Assembly (NCBI GenBank): GCA_951217055.1
Contig: CATNVA010000018.1
Location: 186,001 to 250,000 of the forward strand
Source: Gerris lacustris
Lineage: Eukaryota > Arthropoda > Insecta > Hemiptera > Gerridae
Length of the DNA stretch: 64,000 nucleotides
Direction: 5' to 3'
The notes beneath the pieces were generated by a model. It was not told the DNA's origin. It saw nothing but the letters and a program-made list of their open reading frames with translations, and ran no database searches. How positions within the stretch are numbered: position 1 is the stretch's first letter; the number at the start of each line of letters is the position of its first letter. A program made the position numbers and the translations under genes. Below are positions 42,663 to 52,681 of this stretch, one piece after another.

Positions 42663-42905
42663 TATTATATTTATTATTATAATTATTAGTTGTTATTAGT
42701 ATATTATGTTTGTGTTTTTTTGTTAATTGTATAAATGTGTACCAGGTGTATATGACCTTAGTAGTCCGACACCTGGAATTTAATTAAATAAATAAACAAA
42801 AGCATTGTTTGTTTACATGCCTTAATCAAAAAGTGACAGCTTTCAATACAAAACAAATCAAAAATATAAATTTAATAAAATGTTGGCTACTATTTTGATA
42901 ATTTA
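42431..42905. repeat. LINE 2 3' UTR and ATT-rich microsatellite
   Basis: TTATT-rich sequence with an (ATT)n run near 42625-42680, the 3' hairpin at 42742-42776, and the A-rich tail. After 42800 there is ~100 bp of unassigned AT-rich DNA. Confidence 0.7.
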
Positions 42906-43105
42906 TCTATATAAAATTAAAGTTTTGTCTGTACATTGGTCAGAATTGAATTTTTTTTTGGATACTTTTTCATTTTAGACATTCCAAAGACCGAATCCGG
43001 CCTTAACTTTTTTCGTGTATGTGTGAATGTGTGTTTGTCGCCCCAGTCAGACTTTATAGGCGCAAAACTGGCTAAATGAAATCGATTAATTTTTTCTCAG
43101 AGGTG
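42906..43105 (-). repeat. repeat family 5, copy 3 (inverted)
   Basis: Reads TTGTCTGTACATTGGTCAGA, GAATCCGGCCTTAACTTTTT and AGTCAGACTTTATAGGCGC, the reverse complement of phrases at 28.3, 34.9 and 51.4 kb. Confidence 0.75.
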
Positions 43106-43202
43106 AGCGGTGAGTTGCGCAATTTGTAGGCTTGGTTTCATCTAAAAATATTGAGTAGAACCAAAGTTATTAACAATTTTATAAAAGAAAGTATATAAAA
43201 CA

Positions 43203-44735
43203 CAGTGGCGTAACTAAGAAATCCGACCCCCCCCCCCCCCGCAGTTTTTGAAAATGCGCCCCCCAATAGCTTACAAAATTGACGACCCCCCCCCCCTATT
43301 TTTTTCCATCTTCAAGTCATTATGGGTCAGATAGAGTGGGAACGATAAAATAAGCTGTAATTGACTAAACAATTTATTTAATTTTCAAACAGGTCGCAGA
43401 AGGTTGAAATAAGAGCGCAGAAGGTTGAAATTAATATGGGGCTATCTGCAGGCTACTTTCGACAAACTATCCAAATTTCATAAAAATCAAATGAGTACTT
43501 TTGAAGAAATTATAGGTGTAGATTAATGAATGGTTGTGGGCATGTGAAAGAGGAAGAAATGGGCACACACAGTTAAGACTTATATGGGACCAACAATGAG
43601 TTAATCATGTCCCACCATCCAAATTTCTCTAAAATTGGACAATATTAGTTTTTTTGCGACAGACGAACAGACATGGATACAAAAATATTTCCTATTATCT
43701 GAAACCGATTTCTGTCTTGGAATTTTTGAAATCTGAGACATAAAATGTATTCGTTCTTCAGAAAGATAACATAGCTTCTGTTACCTTCGGTAAGCTCGGA
43801 AGCAAAAGAAAAAAGTGTTTGCTACTAGAGGAGGAGGAAGATGACGATGAGATATTTTAGTTATTAACAAATTGACGTGGCGGGGCTCCCCTAGAGTCCC
43901 GACGGCTATATAAGTCTGAAAAATGCACTCACCTTATTTGGTGAATTCTTCACCAAATAATTTAATTTTACGCACAAAATAACGGAACAGAATAAGCAAT
44001 AAAAAATAGCAGAGCTTTCTAGCGAAAGGAAAGTTAAAATTCACAGCAAAAGACACAACCACCCCGCACGAGAGCTGTAACTATAACTGAACCGAACTGA
44101 GTTTGATACATGTGATTAATATAATAGATAACAATTCTTAAATTAAGGGAAGAGTAGAAAAGATAACAACTCTAAAGGGAGGTAAAATTAGCTAGGTAAG
44201 AAATGAGTTTGAAACTAAATACAAAGAGGTTGTGATAGGGAAAAAGAACTAAGGGGGGAAAGAAGGAGAAATACATATTATGTAGCAAAGACAATCGCTA
44301 GAGAAAGAGATGGAAGTATAACTTGATCGTTTGGAACAGATTTCCTTATCTAGTACAGCTAAAACTGGATTAGATAAGATAACTTTTAGTTGTAACACTT
44401 GGATCTCCTACTAGTCCAAAATAAAGAAGGGAGAATCAGTTCGATTTACTTACCCATATAATAATTATAGGTATAGTGACACTTAACTTGGAAACCAAAC
44501 TGGGCTTTGAGCTCTAAACCATAACATCGGATAATATTATCACCCTGATTTAAAATCTTTATTTGTTTTATCTCTCATTTATTTTCATCTTCCAAATATA
44601 ATTTTTTTAAAAATAATTCCGCCCACATGGAGTTTCTTTTAATTTTTATTATCAAATTTAAAAATTATTGTTTTACTCATTTTTCGGCGCCCCCCCCGCA
44701 CCGCGGGGTTGGCGGGGGCGCTATTTACGCCACTG
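43203..44735. mobile_element. non-autonomous hAT element (1.5 kb)
   Basis: Inverted ends CAGTGGCGTAACTA / (T)TTACGCCACTG and a perfect 8-bp duplication ATAAAACA (43195-43202, 44736-44743), the hAT signature. Both ends carry C/G runs. No transposase is seen. Inside, 43395-43806 is a family 4 copy; the rest (43807-44680) is AT-rich with no gene. Confidence 0.9.
43395..43806 (-). repeat. repeat family 4, copy 2 (inside hAT)
   Basis: Starts GCAGAAGGTTGAAATAAG and ends at TTACCTTCGGTAAGCTCGGAAGC, with a short GACAGACGAACAGACA tract before it. Its orientation matches copy 1. Confidence 0.8.
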
Positions 44736-44743
44736 ATAAAACA

Positions 44744-45500
44744 TAACCTAAAATGATTGCGTTGACCCACCGTAACCAAACCCCACAGACTCGCTATTAT
44801 ATTATTACTTTACTACTATTATAATATACTTCTAGACAACCTAGAGACTTGCGGTTTTTTTTTGCGTTTTATCGGAAATTGGCCTAAGCCCATTGAAAAA
44901 ATCCGAAAAGTTAAAAAAAAATATACCCCCCCCCCCCCCCCTAAAAAATTAAAGATGGCGGACTCACTATAAAGTTTTTTTAGAGGCTTATTGTGGCTAA
45001 ACGTTAAGTTGTATCGACAAGCTGATTGCGCCAGCGGTAATAATTTTAAAAGATCTACTAATTTGGTCCTATTACTTTTTGTCGTAATTTCATCGGTTCT
45101 ACCGTAAATAGAGCTAAATTTTTTTTTTTTAAAAAGAAATTCCACTTAGAGCGCTTATGGCGTCCACAGTTGTTGACCGATTTAATTTCTGATTGGAGTG
45201 CTTAAACCTCACACTAATGCTCTTTAAAACGAGTATTTATTATTTTATTAATTGTTTCTAGAACTAGAGTTATTACATATTTGCTGGTGCAACTGCCGTA
45301 TTTAATGAAGAGGCTGGTAATTAAATAATGCACCATCATTGTTGATGAGTGCTCAATGACTTCCCAGTCTAATTGGTTTTGTCTACGTTTTTATTCTTAT
45401 TCAATATACCTTTTTTTTTAGCATTATTAGTTATTACTATATTACTTAGTTTCTACTGGCTATTTTTAAAATATAAATAGATAGAATCCAAACTATGATT
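44744..45500. repeat. repeat family 6, copy 4
   Basis: Carries AAAGATGGCGGAC after a long poly-C run, TTTTAAAAGATCTACTAATTT, ATCGGTTCTACCGTAAATAGAGCTAAAT and GGTAATTAAATAATGCACC. Continues to about 45500 (CTATGATTTGGAGA, also at 37.35 kb). No gene. 45501-45741 is AT-rich, unassigned. Confidence 0.65.
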
Positions 45501-45766
45501 TGGAGAGTATTATATTCTTAATAATGGAATTAATGATGTGTAATATAGTCCTGATTTTATTCCTTGAAGGCTTTGGAAACAAAACTATTTAGGAATTTAA
45601 TTTAATTGCTAGGCCTACATGATTATAGGAAACATAGCCACTAATACCTAGCAAGAGCCCCGAGTGGAGCGCGGGGTGAAAGCTAGTTCTTAATAACGGA
45701 ATGAATTATGTATAATATAGTCCTGATTTTATTCCTAACAACAGTGGCGGATCTAGGATAATATTT

Positions 45767-45797
<31 letters not shown>

Positions 45798-46099
45798 CTA
45801 CTGGGGGGTCTGGAAAAATGTTTGGTTTTTTAATTGCAAATCTGTGAATTGTTAGCATTTGTAATAACTAAATCTTAAGTCAGAAACAAGCATGATTAAT
45901 ATGAAAAAAACTAGTTTTTAGATTGTATTGACCATAATGATATTACAAAGTATTTATAGTGTTGATCCCTTTCACTTGATGTTTAAAAGGAATTAAATTT
46001 TGTTCTCACTTAATTAAAAAATAAATTATACAAATATCAATCTTGCACATAATATAAAAAAAATAGATTGATTAGTCTTATTGCTGAAAAAACCTAAAC

Positions 46100-46600
46100 A
46101 CAAATATTTTAAGTTGTATTAAAGGTTATGATATGTCAAGATTTATTAGCCTAGTTACTCTAAAATACAAACAAAATAGATTAATTTAATCTCATACGTC
46201 CGGGGTGAACATTTGACGGGTTCAACACGTTGCTATTTTTGTGAATGTTCATAAGGGCTAATCCATTCAGATGGTCTTCTACCATTGTCGACCTCAGGTA
46301 TGACTTGATTAATTCCAATGTTAAACAACTTCTTCCTCCAGTACAGTACACAATGTCACTGGCAGGATACAATTGAGATGAAGAAGATGTTGATGTTAAG
46401 ATGAAACCTTCTGATTGGGTCGCTCAACGCCTCAACTGCTGAAAAAGATCGATACTTTTGCTCTCTCCATAGAGTTCTCGCCACAATTCAATCTCATTTC
46501 TAAGTTTTACTTTACTTTCTCCAGTCTCCAGTGTACTTCTCAGAGGCAATGACCATGCGGCCAAAAGCATTAAATCGTCGTGAGCTGGATTGAATTTGAT
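46100..46600 (-). pseudogene. hAT transposase C-terminal dimerisation region
   Basis: The minus-strand frame at 46181-46372 reads LTLELIKSYLRSTMVEDHLN, then GLALMNIHKNSNV, resembling the hAT C-terminal dimerisation motif of ZMYM1-like transposases. Upstream fragments include VRNEIELWRELYGE. Frames are interrupted, so it is non-functional. Confidence 0.7.
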
Positions 46601-46607
46601 TCACTAA

Positions 46608-46943
46608 TTAGTCTGGCAATAAATAATATGAAAACACTCTTTCTGTAGTATTCTTTCGGGTTTGAATCGCCGATGTTTGATCGATGAACTTGTTCCCCTG
46701 CTGTGCGGGGATATTTAATCTCAATCTATGTTGTGAGGCTACTTTAAGAGCAGTCTCATAGATTGTGTAATAAAAAGCTGGTTTAGTGCGGAACCTTGTC
46801 ATTAGCTTGTTTGTTGTGTTTGCCATGTTGTAGCAGAGATTAAGATCAACACTAAGGCTCTGGACGTCTCTTGATAAAGCAGCAGTCAAATCAACCACTG
46901 CTCCTAGGATGTGAAAAGCTAAACTAAAGTCAAACTTAAGCAT
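46608..46943 (-). pseudogene. hAT transposase middle fragment
   Basis: An open frame of 111 residues containing LSRDVQSLSVDLNLCYNMAN and ASQHRLRLNIPAQQG, similar in pattern to the helical middle part of ZMYM1-like hAT transposases that precedes the dimerisation region. It lies directly before that region on the minus strand. Confidence 0.6.
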
Positions 46944-47270
46944 AGCAAATAAAATTCCCGCGGTTTTTTTTTGCTGGTTTTCCTTCTTCGATAGCTTCGA
47001 AGAAAACTACTACAACAGCCCCAAACACATATAAAAAAAATGTTAAAGCATCATGACTTTCAATAAAGCGAATTTCACAAAGGGTTATCAGTTTTTGTCT
47101 CATCACATCACGGGTCATGCTCTTTAATGATATTTTTTAAAAGAAGTACCTACTCTTTTTGAAGAATCTTTAGCAAAATTGATTGCTTCGGATATCCTAC
47201 AGCATTTCTGATCATAGGCTCATTACTTGCATGTGTAAGAGCAAGAATTAATTGATGTGAAGCACAATGA

Positions 47271-47277
<7 letters not shown>

Positions 47278-47352
<75 letters not shown>

Positions 47353-47364
47353 TATATATTAAGA

Positions 47365-47458
<94 letters not shown>

Positions 47459-47704
47459 GTGTTGCGCCAAAAGGGCCAATCTGAAAAAATCCACAAAGGC
47501 CAATCTGCAACTAATATCACATTGGTTTTTTTATTTATAATTAATAAAATAAATTTGGTTATTTTGACTTATTAATTAGGTATCCAAGTATATTTTAAAT
47601 GAATAAAAATATGAATAAGGCATTCAAATATCAATTTTTCATTATAGCTTTTCAAGTTTTAGAATTGAAATACAAAATGCAGATTGGCCCTTTTGGCGCA
47701 ACAC

Positions 47705-47788
<84 letters not shown>
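47278..47788. repeat. (TA)n microsatellite split by a 257-bp MITE
   Basis: CA/TA repeats at 47273-47453 and TA repeats at 47710-47788 flank an element with perfect 30-bp inverted ends (CGATGGTGTTGCGCCAAAAG at 47454, its inverse ending 47709). The ends continue as TA on both sides, consistent with insertion at TA. GGCCAATCTG occurs twice at the left end. The Ile/Tyr ORFs across it are artefacts. Confidence 0.85.
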
Positions 47789-47790
<2 letters not shown>

Positions 47791-47999
47791 TAAAAAGGTT
47801 TCATTCTAGAATGCTAGCCTGAACACTTTTATATTTTCCTGCCATATTGCCCTTATGAACCTCCGTCGTAAGCCTGGCCTCTCAAAGTATTAAAACCTAA
47901 GCCTAGTTCTTGATTGTTTTTTAAGAATTAGTTCTTCTCCAGTTGTTTCTGTGGCCTCTACAATGCCAACAAATATCTCTTTTTTTGCAAGAGTCCAAG

Positions 48000-48200
48000 T
48001 TAAGAAATCTTGCATATTGTGAGTTGTTCAACAGAACCGGTGTCTCTTGTTTCATCAGCAATTATTAATGAATAATACGTTGAAAGTCTAACTTCTTTGT
48101 CGATTTCATCCACAATTAACGAACCGCAACCATGTCGTCTTGGGTTGTCTTGCTCACAAAAGTAGCCTATTTAGAAAGTGTTTTAAGGTGGTGTAATATT
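48000..48200 (-). pseudogene. hAT DUF4371-like catalytic-core fragment
   Basis: On the minus strand, DNPRRHGCGSLIVDEIDKEV, then STYYSLIIADETRDTGSVEQ, then LTIC. The (I)IADET.D...EQL pattern is typical of DUF4371 domains in hAT transposases. The frames around it are broken, and 48200-48990 shows no clear gene. Confidence 0.65.
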
Positions 48201-48999
48201 TTATCACCAGCGTCTGCACGAAATCTTATCAGGGCTCTTTATCTTCTTTCATTTCTTTGTATGTCATGTAAGTCCAAGTTTCCATCACTCTGTAGCTTTC
48301 ATACAAGATAACGGGTGGTATCCTTAAAAAACATGATCTTTAAATACTTCTAAAGAAATTTTGTATTTAGTTAATGGAGTTAGCACTAATTTCCCTAATA
48401 TGACTTTATCCAATATCCCACACTTCCCTGTCCCTCTAGCCGAGGCCAATCGTTTTAATATTTATATGCATAGCACTCCCGCGTCCTTTTTATCTTCACT
48501 GTTGGCGTTAACATAGTAAGAAAATATACTTAAAATTTAAACACCTCCAAATTTGTGTACTTACTAATTTTTTATTATATGGAGATGTGATAGAGATAAC
48601 CAACGAAAGCTATTTTTTTACACTGTTTTTACCTGTAGTGGTGTCGCTCGGAAAATTAACTTTTTTCCGCCATCTTGAACTCTGTTTGCTGAGTCAACAA
48701 AAATTTTAAAAAATCGTAACAAATCAAAAAGTTGTCCGATCGAGTAGAAATTTGGCACGAATGTACCTCTCTGTATGGCAAACAAACCTACTAAATTTCA
48801 TATTGATATTGACCGCCATTTTGAAGTTGTCGATTTTTGAATTTTGAAACTTTGACGGTTAATAACACCAAAAGTATAAATACGTTTTTGACTTATAGCA
48901 TATCGATGGAACTGGTAAAAAATAAGGAACAAATATAAAAAATCCCCGATGAAATTCCTTTAATTAGTTTAAAAGTTATAAGTGAACATAATTATTAAT

Positions 49000-50290
49000 T
49001 AGTTCGATGGTTAAGATGGTTTTAATTTAATTTCAAAACAGATGGGAGCATATACTTTGATATAATATCAAAGTATATGTATTATAAGTCTTGAGATTTT
49101 CTGAAGGATCTTGTTGGCTGACGTACAGGCGTAGAATGTGGTTGCCTGAAGTGAGCCACCTAGGATGTGACATCTTGCCAGGGTTCCTGGCAGCTAAATC
49201 TGGAGAACAGCTGCCATTTGATACGGCAATGCACATTTTTAAGAAGGTACTTCTCATCAGTCCAAAGATCTGAGAGCACACGTAAATTACCTTCAATCGG
49301 CAAAAAATCAACAACTGGTAGTTTTTCACAATTTGTCAATGCTTTTCCAATATCAACAGAATAGCTTTTTGGTCCTGTAGTCTTTGCTTCTAAATAAGTA
49401 AATAGATGTCGCAGAGGAAGTTCGTTTCCATGGAATAGGCAAATAAGCCGTTGGAGTGGCTTCCCAACTTCTTTCTCCATCAATGTAATAATTCCATTTT
49501 TGTTTCCTGTATTGGTTACGGTTCGCATCGCACGGTTACGGTTACATTGGTTACGGTTACGCATCGCATCCAATAGTTGTAAGATTCGCAATATTTATAC
49601 TTTTGTCCTTCAAGAAACGAACAATGCTTTTTTTTAATATTTTGAGAACATGAAGTTGGAGTCAAATGACCCAAATATTTTGATCCTGGCTCTTCGATTA
49701 AAGAAATATACTCTTCTGAAAGTGTCATGTGATGAAATTTATTGGATATTTTATGGAAAACCATTGTAACATCTTTTTGGCCATTAAAGAACAAACCTTG
49801 GATATTTTTTCCCTAACTCAAAATTTGATTTATCTACAAGTCTCTTACGGTTCTTCTTTCGCTCCCATCTGATTTTACTTTTGTCAATTACCTTACTATT
49901 GTCAGATTCTGTTATTATTCCAACGTCGTGGAGAACACCGTTCGCTAATCACGCCGCCGCTCTATCTGAAACACCTGTCCTGTCACAAAAAGTGGCGAGA
50001 GTTGGTAGTTGTAATTGCATTTGTGACGACGTTGTTTTCAGTTTTTCAGATTCATACAAATTTAGTGGACCCCCCCCCCCCCTTTTACCTCATCAGAATC
50101 TGACTTTTCTCCACTGTAGCTTTTATCTGACACTGAGTCATGGATCTTCTGTCCGAGTGATATATTAAAATTCATTGACTCCCAGCTTGCTTTCTCATTA
50201 ACGTTTTCTTCATTTTCTCAGTCGAGTCCTTATCAACTCCACCCATAATAATTTTTCTCTCAGTCCTTTGATCATTTAAAAATTCTTGTT
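49000..50290 (-). pseudogene. second coding remnant in the hAT element, unknown conserved-looking protein
   Basis: Ordered minus-strand fragments: GVDKDSTEKMKK, CDRTGVSDRAAA, DNSKVIDKSKIRWERKKNRK, SLIEEPGSKYLGHLTP, KPLQRLICLFHGNELPLRHL, YLEAKTTGPKSYSVDIGKAL, SPDLAARNPGKMSHPRWLT and NHILRLYVSQQDPSENLK. I recall this pattern from uncharacterised multi-copy invertebrate proteins, but cannot name a function. At least three frameshifts and stops. It may be a hAT-carried gene or an independent insertion. Confidence 0.6.
49512..49572. repeat. GGTTACGGTT-type microsatellite within the coding remnant
   Basis: Iterations of GGTTAC/GCATCGCA inside the region that should encode a short Gly/Thr/Asn loop. 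Translated on the minus strand it gives Arg-Asn-Arg-Asn type repeats, so it is an expansion in a decaying gene, not a telomere tract. Confidence 0.6.
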
Positions 50291-50299
50291 CAATTACAG

Positions 50300-51240
50300 G
50301 AACTTTTTACTTTTTTTTACAGGAACAGAAAAATTGAGGTGGCAATGTCATACAGCTTATTCGAGTTTGAATATTACTTTTATATCGAGAACTCTGCTTT
50401 CATTTTGATTTTAAAATATTCTTGTTTTTTGATTGGTAGATAATTTTGATACGTTTATGAGAAATAGTAGGGACAGAAGATTTGATTGATTTCCAAATTC
50501 ATTCCGGCACCAAATTATTTCAAATTACACTTACCGATGGATCAAATTCGATTTGTGCTTTCAATTCTTGCGTCACGTGTAAAAAATACTTCATAACATC
50601 TTTATATGTTGGAAAAATGTTTTGTTGAAGCAAATTTGGATATCCAATTATAGGGCTTTCCATTTTTTTTTTTTTTTTTATTCTTGAGGATTTTGATTTT
50701 TTTTATTCTACCCATAGTAGCAGTATTATAAAATAATATAGAAATAAACAGAGTAAATTTAAAGAAACAGTAAATCGTTTTAAACGAGCACTTTGGAAGA
50801 GACTGATTGATAAAATAAAACAGCAGGCAAGTGTTTCGTGCCGCGCGCTTATCTTAGTTCCAATATTTGAAGCATTGACTCGCCCCCCTTCCTACCATAA
50901 CATATTAAACTTTTTTCACAGAATTTCTACCAGAAAGAAGATAGATTACTGATTAGACCATACTAAATGTAATTCTAAATAATATTTATCAATTTATTTT
51001 CAAATCAGGACATTTTACGTCAAGTAACTGTACATTTTAAGAAAAATTAAAAATTTGGGGCCCCGGCGGCACCCTTAAACATTTTTTAAGAGTGCTATAA
51101 TTTTGCAGAGGCTGCTTAGGTGGCAAAAGGCACCTTTTCCGCGTTAGGCAATCGAAAAAAAAAAAAATTTCAACCCACCCTAATATATATGCTTATTTAC
51201 TAGGATCCAGATTAACTTTTCAATAGCCAACATTTGGGGG
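50300..51240. other. hAT right part, no gene seen
   Basis: AT-rich with poly-T runs and fragments without a convincing frame. Near 51030-51190 phrases such as GGGGCCCCGGCGGCACCC precede the G/C-rich hAT end. Confidence 0.5.
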
Positions 51241-51349
51241 GGGGGGGCTTCAGCCCGGAAGCCCCCCCCCCCCCGTAAATCCGCCACTGCCTAAGAAGGC
51301 TTTGAAATCAAAACCATTAAGGCATTTCATTACTAGGCTTACATGATAT

Positions 51350-51495
51350 TGCCAGTTTTGCGCCTATAAAGTTTGACTGGGGCGGCAGACACACATACAC
51401 GAAAAGTGTTAAGGCCGGATTGTATAAAATGAAAAAGTATACAAAATATTTGCAATTCTGACCAATGTACAGACAAAACTTTAATTTTATGTACA
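51350..51495 (+). repeat. repeat family 5, copy 4
   Basis: GCGCCTATAAAGTTTGACTG, CACATACACGAAAAGTGTTAAG and CAATTCTGACCAATGTACAG match the other copies; part of the middle (TTCGGTTTT) is deleted. Confidence 0.75.
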
Positions 51496-51599
51496 ATGAG
51501 GGGAAAGAGAGAAGAAAACACAAGTATTTAGGAGGTTGTTGTGAGGTAAAAACTTTGGTTTGTGATTTGGTATTGACCATTTTTATCAACCCAAATTCG

Positions 51600-52530
51600 T
51601 AGAGGTAATAAACCTAAAATGTCATACATTTTTATTTCAAAATTTTCTGAGGAGATTTTTACTTCTCCAATTTCGATTTGTCAATACATTAGATACATCA
51701 AACTTAAATTAAGTTGAGGCTTTAGGACATTGCAATTTGCTTTTCCTATTTCGATGCATATGAACTTTCATCGCTAATATAACAGTAAATCTTAATTTTG
51801 TTTTATTATCCTAAAAGCATACGTCATAAAAAACAATGACTTAGACAAAGACGTACACAATAATATTTTTCTCTTAATGATTATAATATATATAAATATG
51901 TAGGAAATACATGTGTATATATTTCAAGTTATTAAGTTATTAAGATTAAGTTGTCCCAATGAAGCCAAAAGTGTTTTCGTAATGTATGTGTACTCTATCA
52001 CTGCTAATAGCAGCAACAAAACAAAATTATATATAGAGCACACAATATTTATACATGTGTCTAACGGCTTGTTCAGAGGAGTATATTCGTGTACTATCGT
52101 AACATTCGTTTTCATGAGATATGCACATAATGTATATACTGAACCTTATTTCAGGTTAAAATTAAACATTTATTTGGTCGATTATTCGAGTTAGGCATTA
52201 AAAGTACATTATATTAAGTGAACAAATATTATCTTTACATTTTTGGTCAGATCAAGTAAATTATTTAAAACATTATCCAGTTTGTGTTTAGTACATTGGG
52301 AAGATCAGAAGGAGATCGGGGGGATCGGATGATGAGTGTAATATGGAAGAATGATGAATGATGATGGATGATTCCGTTCCAACAAACTCGACTTTTATCT
52401 AAAACCCATAATGGTTGTAACATGTACAACATTTCAGTCATATTGAACAACTTCTTCATTTTACAATTGAAATTGCAACCTCAAGATAACGAAACTACAT
52501 TTTTGGGGTGAAGAAAAGCTGGTGGCTTAC
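51600..52530. other. AT-rich non-repetitive DNA, no gene supported
   Basis: No coding frame with recognisable motifs. A GATG-rich low-complexity patch lies at about 52315-52375. If the minus-strand receptor gene is real, this is intron 3' of the exon at 52531-52679. Confidence 0.5.
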
Positions 52531-52679
52531 CTTGACGGATTATGTATAGCTCGATGTCTCTCAATAGCGATAGCAGTAAGTGTAAGACTACTAACATTGA
52601 CACTGAGCACTTGCATGAAAGAGTAGAGCGGACACATCCAGTCTGGCAGACTCCACCTCTCTAGTAGAGCTGTCAGCAA
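52531..52679 (-). CDS. GPCR exon: neuropeptide receptor, leucokinin-receptor-like
   Basis: A 149-bp open stretch on the minus strand bounded by an acceptor (TGTTGTTTTAG, AG at 52681-52680) and a donor GTAAGC starting at 52530. It encodes ALLERWSLPDWMCPL (extracellular loop 1 with the conserved disulfide Cys before TM3), then FMQVLSVNVSSLTLTAIAI, then ERHRAIHNP (the DRY-box position, here ERH). This is the TM3 region of class A GPCRs; the SVNVS..TLTAIAI and RHRAI wording is closest, in my memory, to insect leucokinin receptors. No other exon was found nearby, so introns are long. Confidence 0.62.
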
Positions 52680-52681
52680 CT

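Larger units (their letters stand above)
37399..42792 (+). mobile_element. I-type LINE 2, best-preserved LINE of the window
   Basis: 5' UTR (37399-37791), ORF1 37792-39153, ORF2 39157-42430, then a 3' UTR with CCAGGTGT (42742-42749) / ACACCTGG (42769-42776) hairpin and an AAATAAATAAA tail. A candidate duplication TAAACAAA lies at 37391-37398 and 42793-42800, but it is low-complexity. One deletion/frameshift near 41490 and one TAG at 41849-41851. Confidence 0.88.
45742..51289 (-). mobile_element. hAT transposon, 5.5 kb, decayed
   Basis: Ends CAGTGGCGGATCTAGG and CCGTAAATCCGCCACTG with G/C runs inside each, and flanks CCTAACAA (45734-45741) and CCTAAGAA (51290-51297), a 7/8 match to an 8-bp duplication. 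Minus-strand transposase remnants (DUF4371-like, hAT C-terminal dimerisation) support hAT. Also contains a second coding remnant and a MITE. Confidence 0.82.

Noticed and set aside
47150..47793. Long Ile/Tyr-repeat reading frames
   Set aside because: They are translations of (TA)n microsatellite on both strands; the same applies to the frame across 28712-28790.
49514..49570. Telomere-type repeat
   Set aside because: The unit is GGTTAC/GCATCG, not the insect TTAGG, and it lies within a coding remnant.
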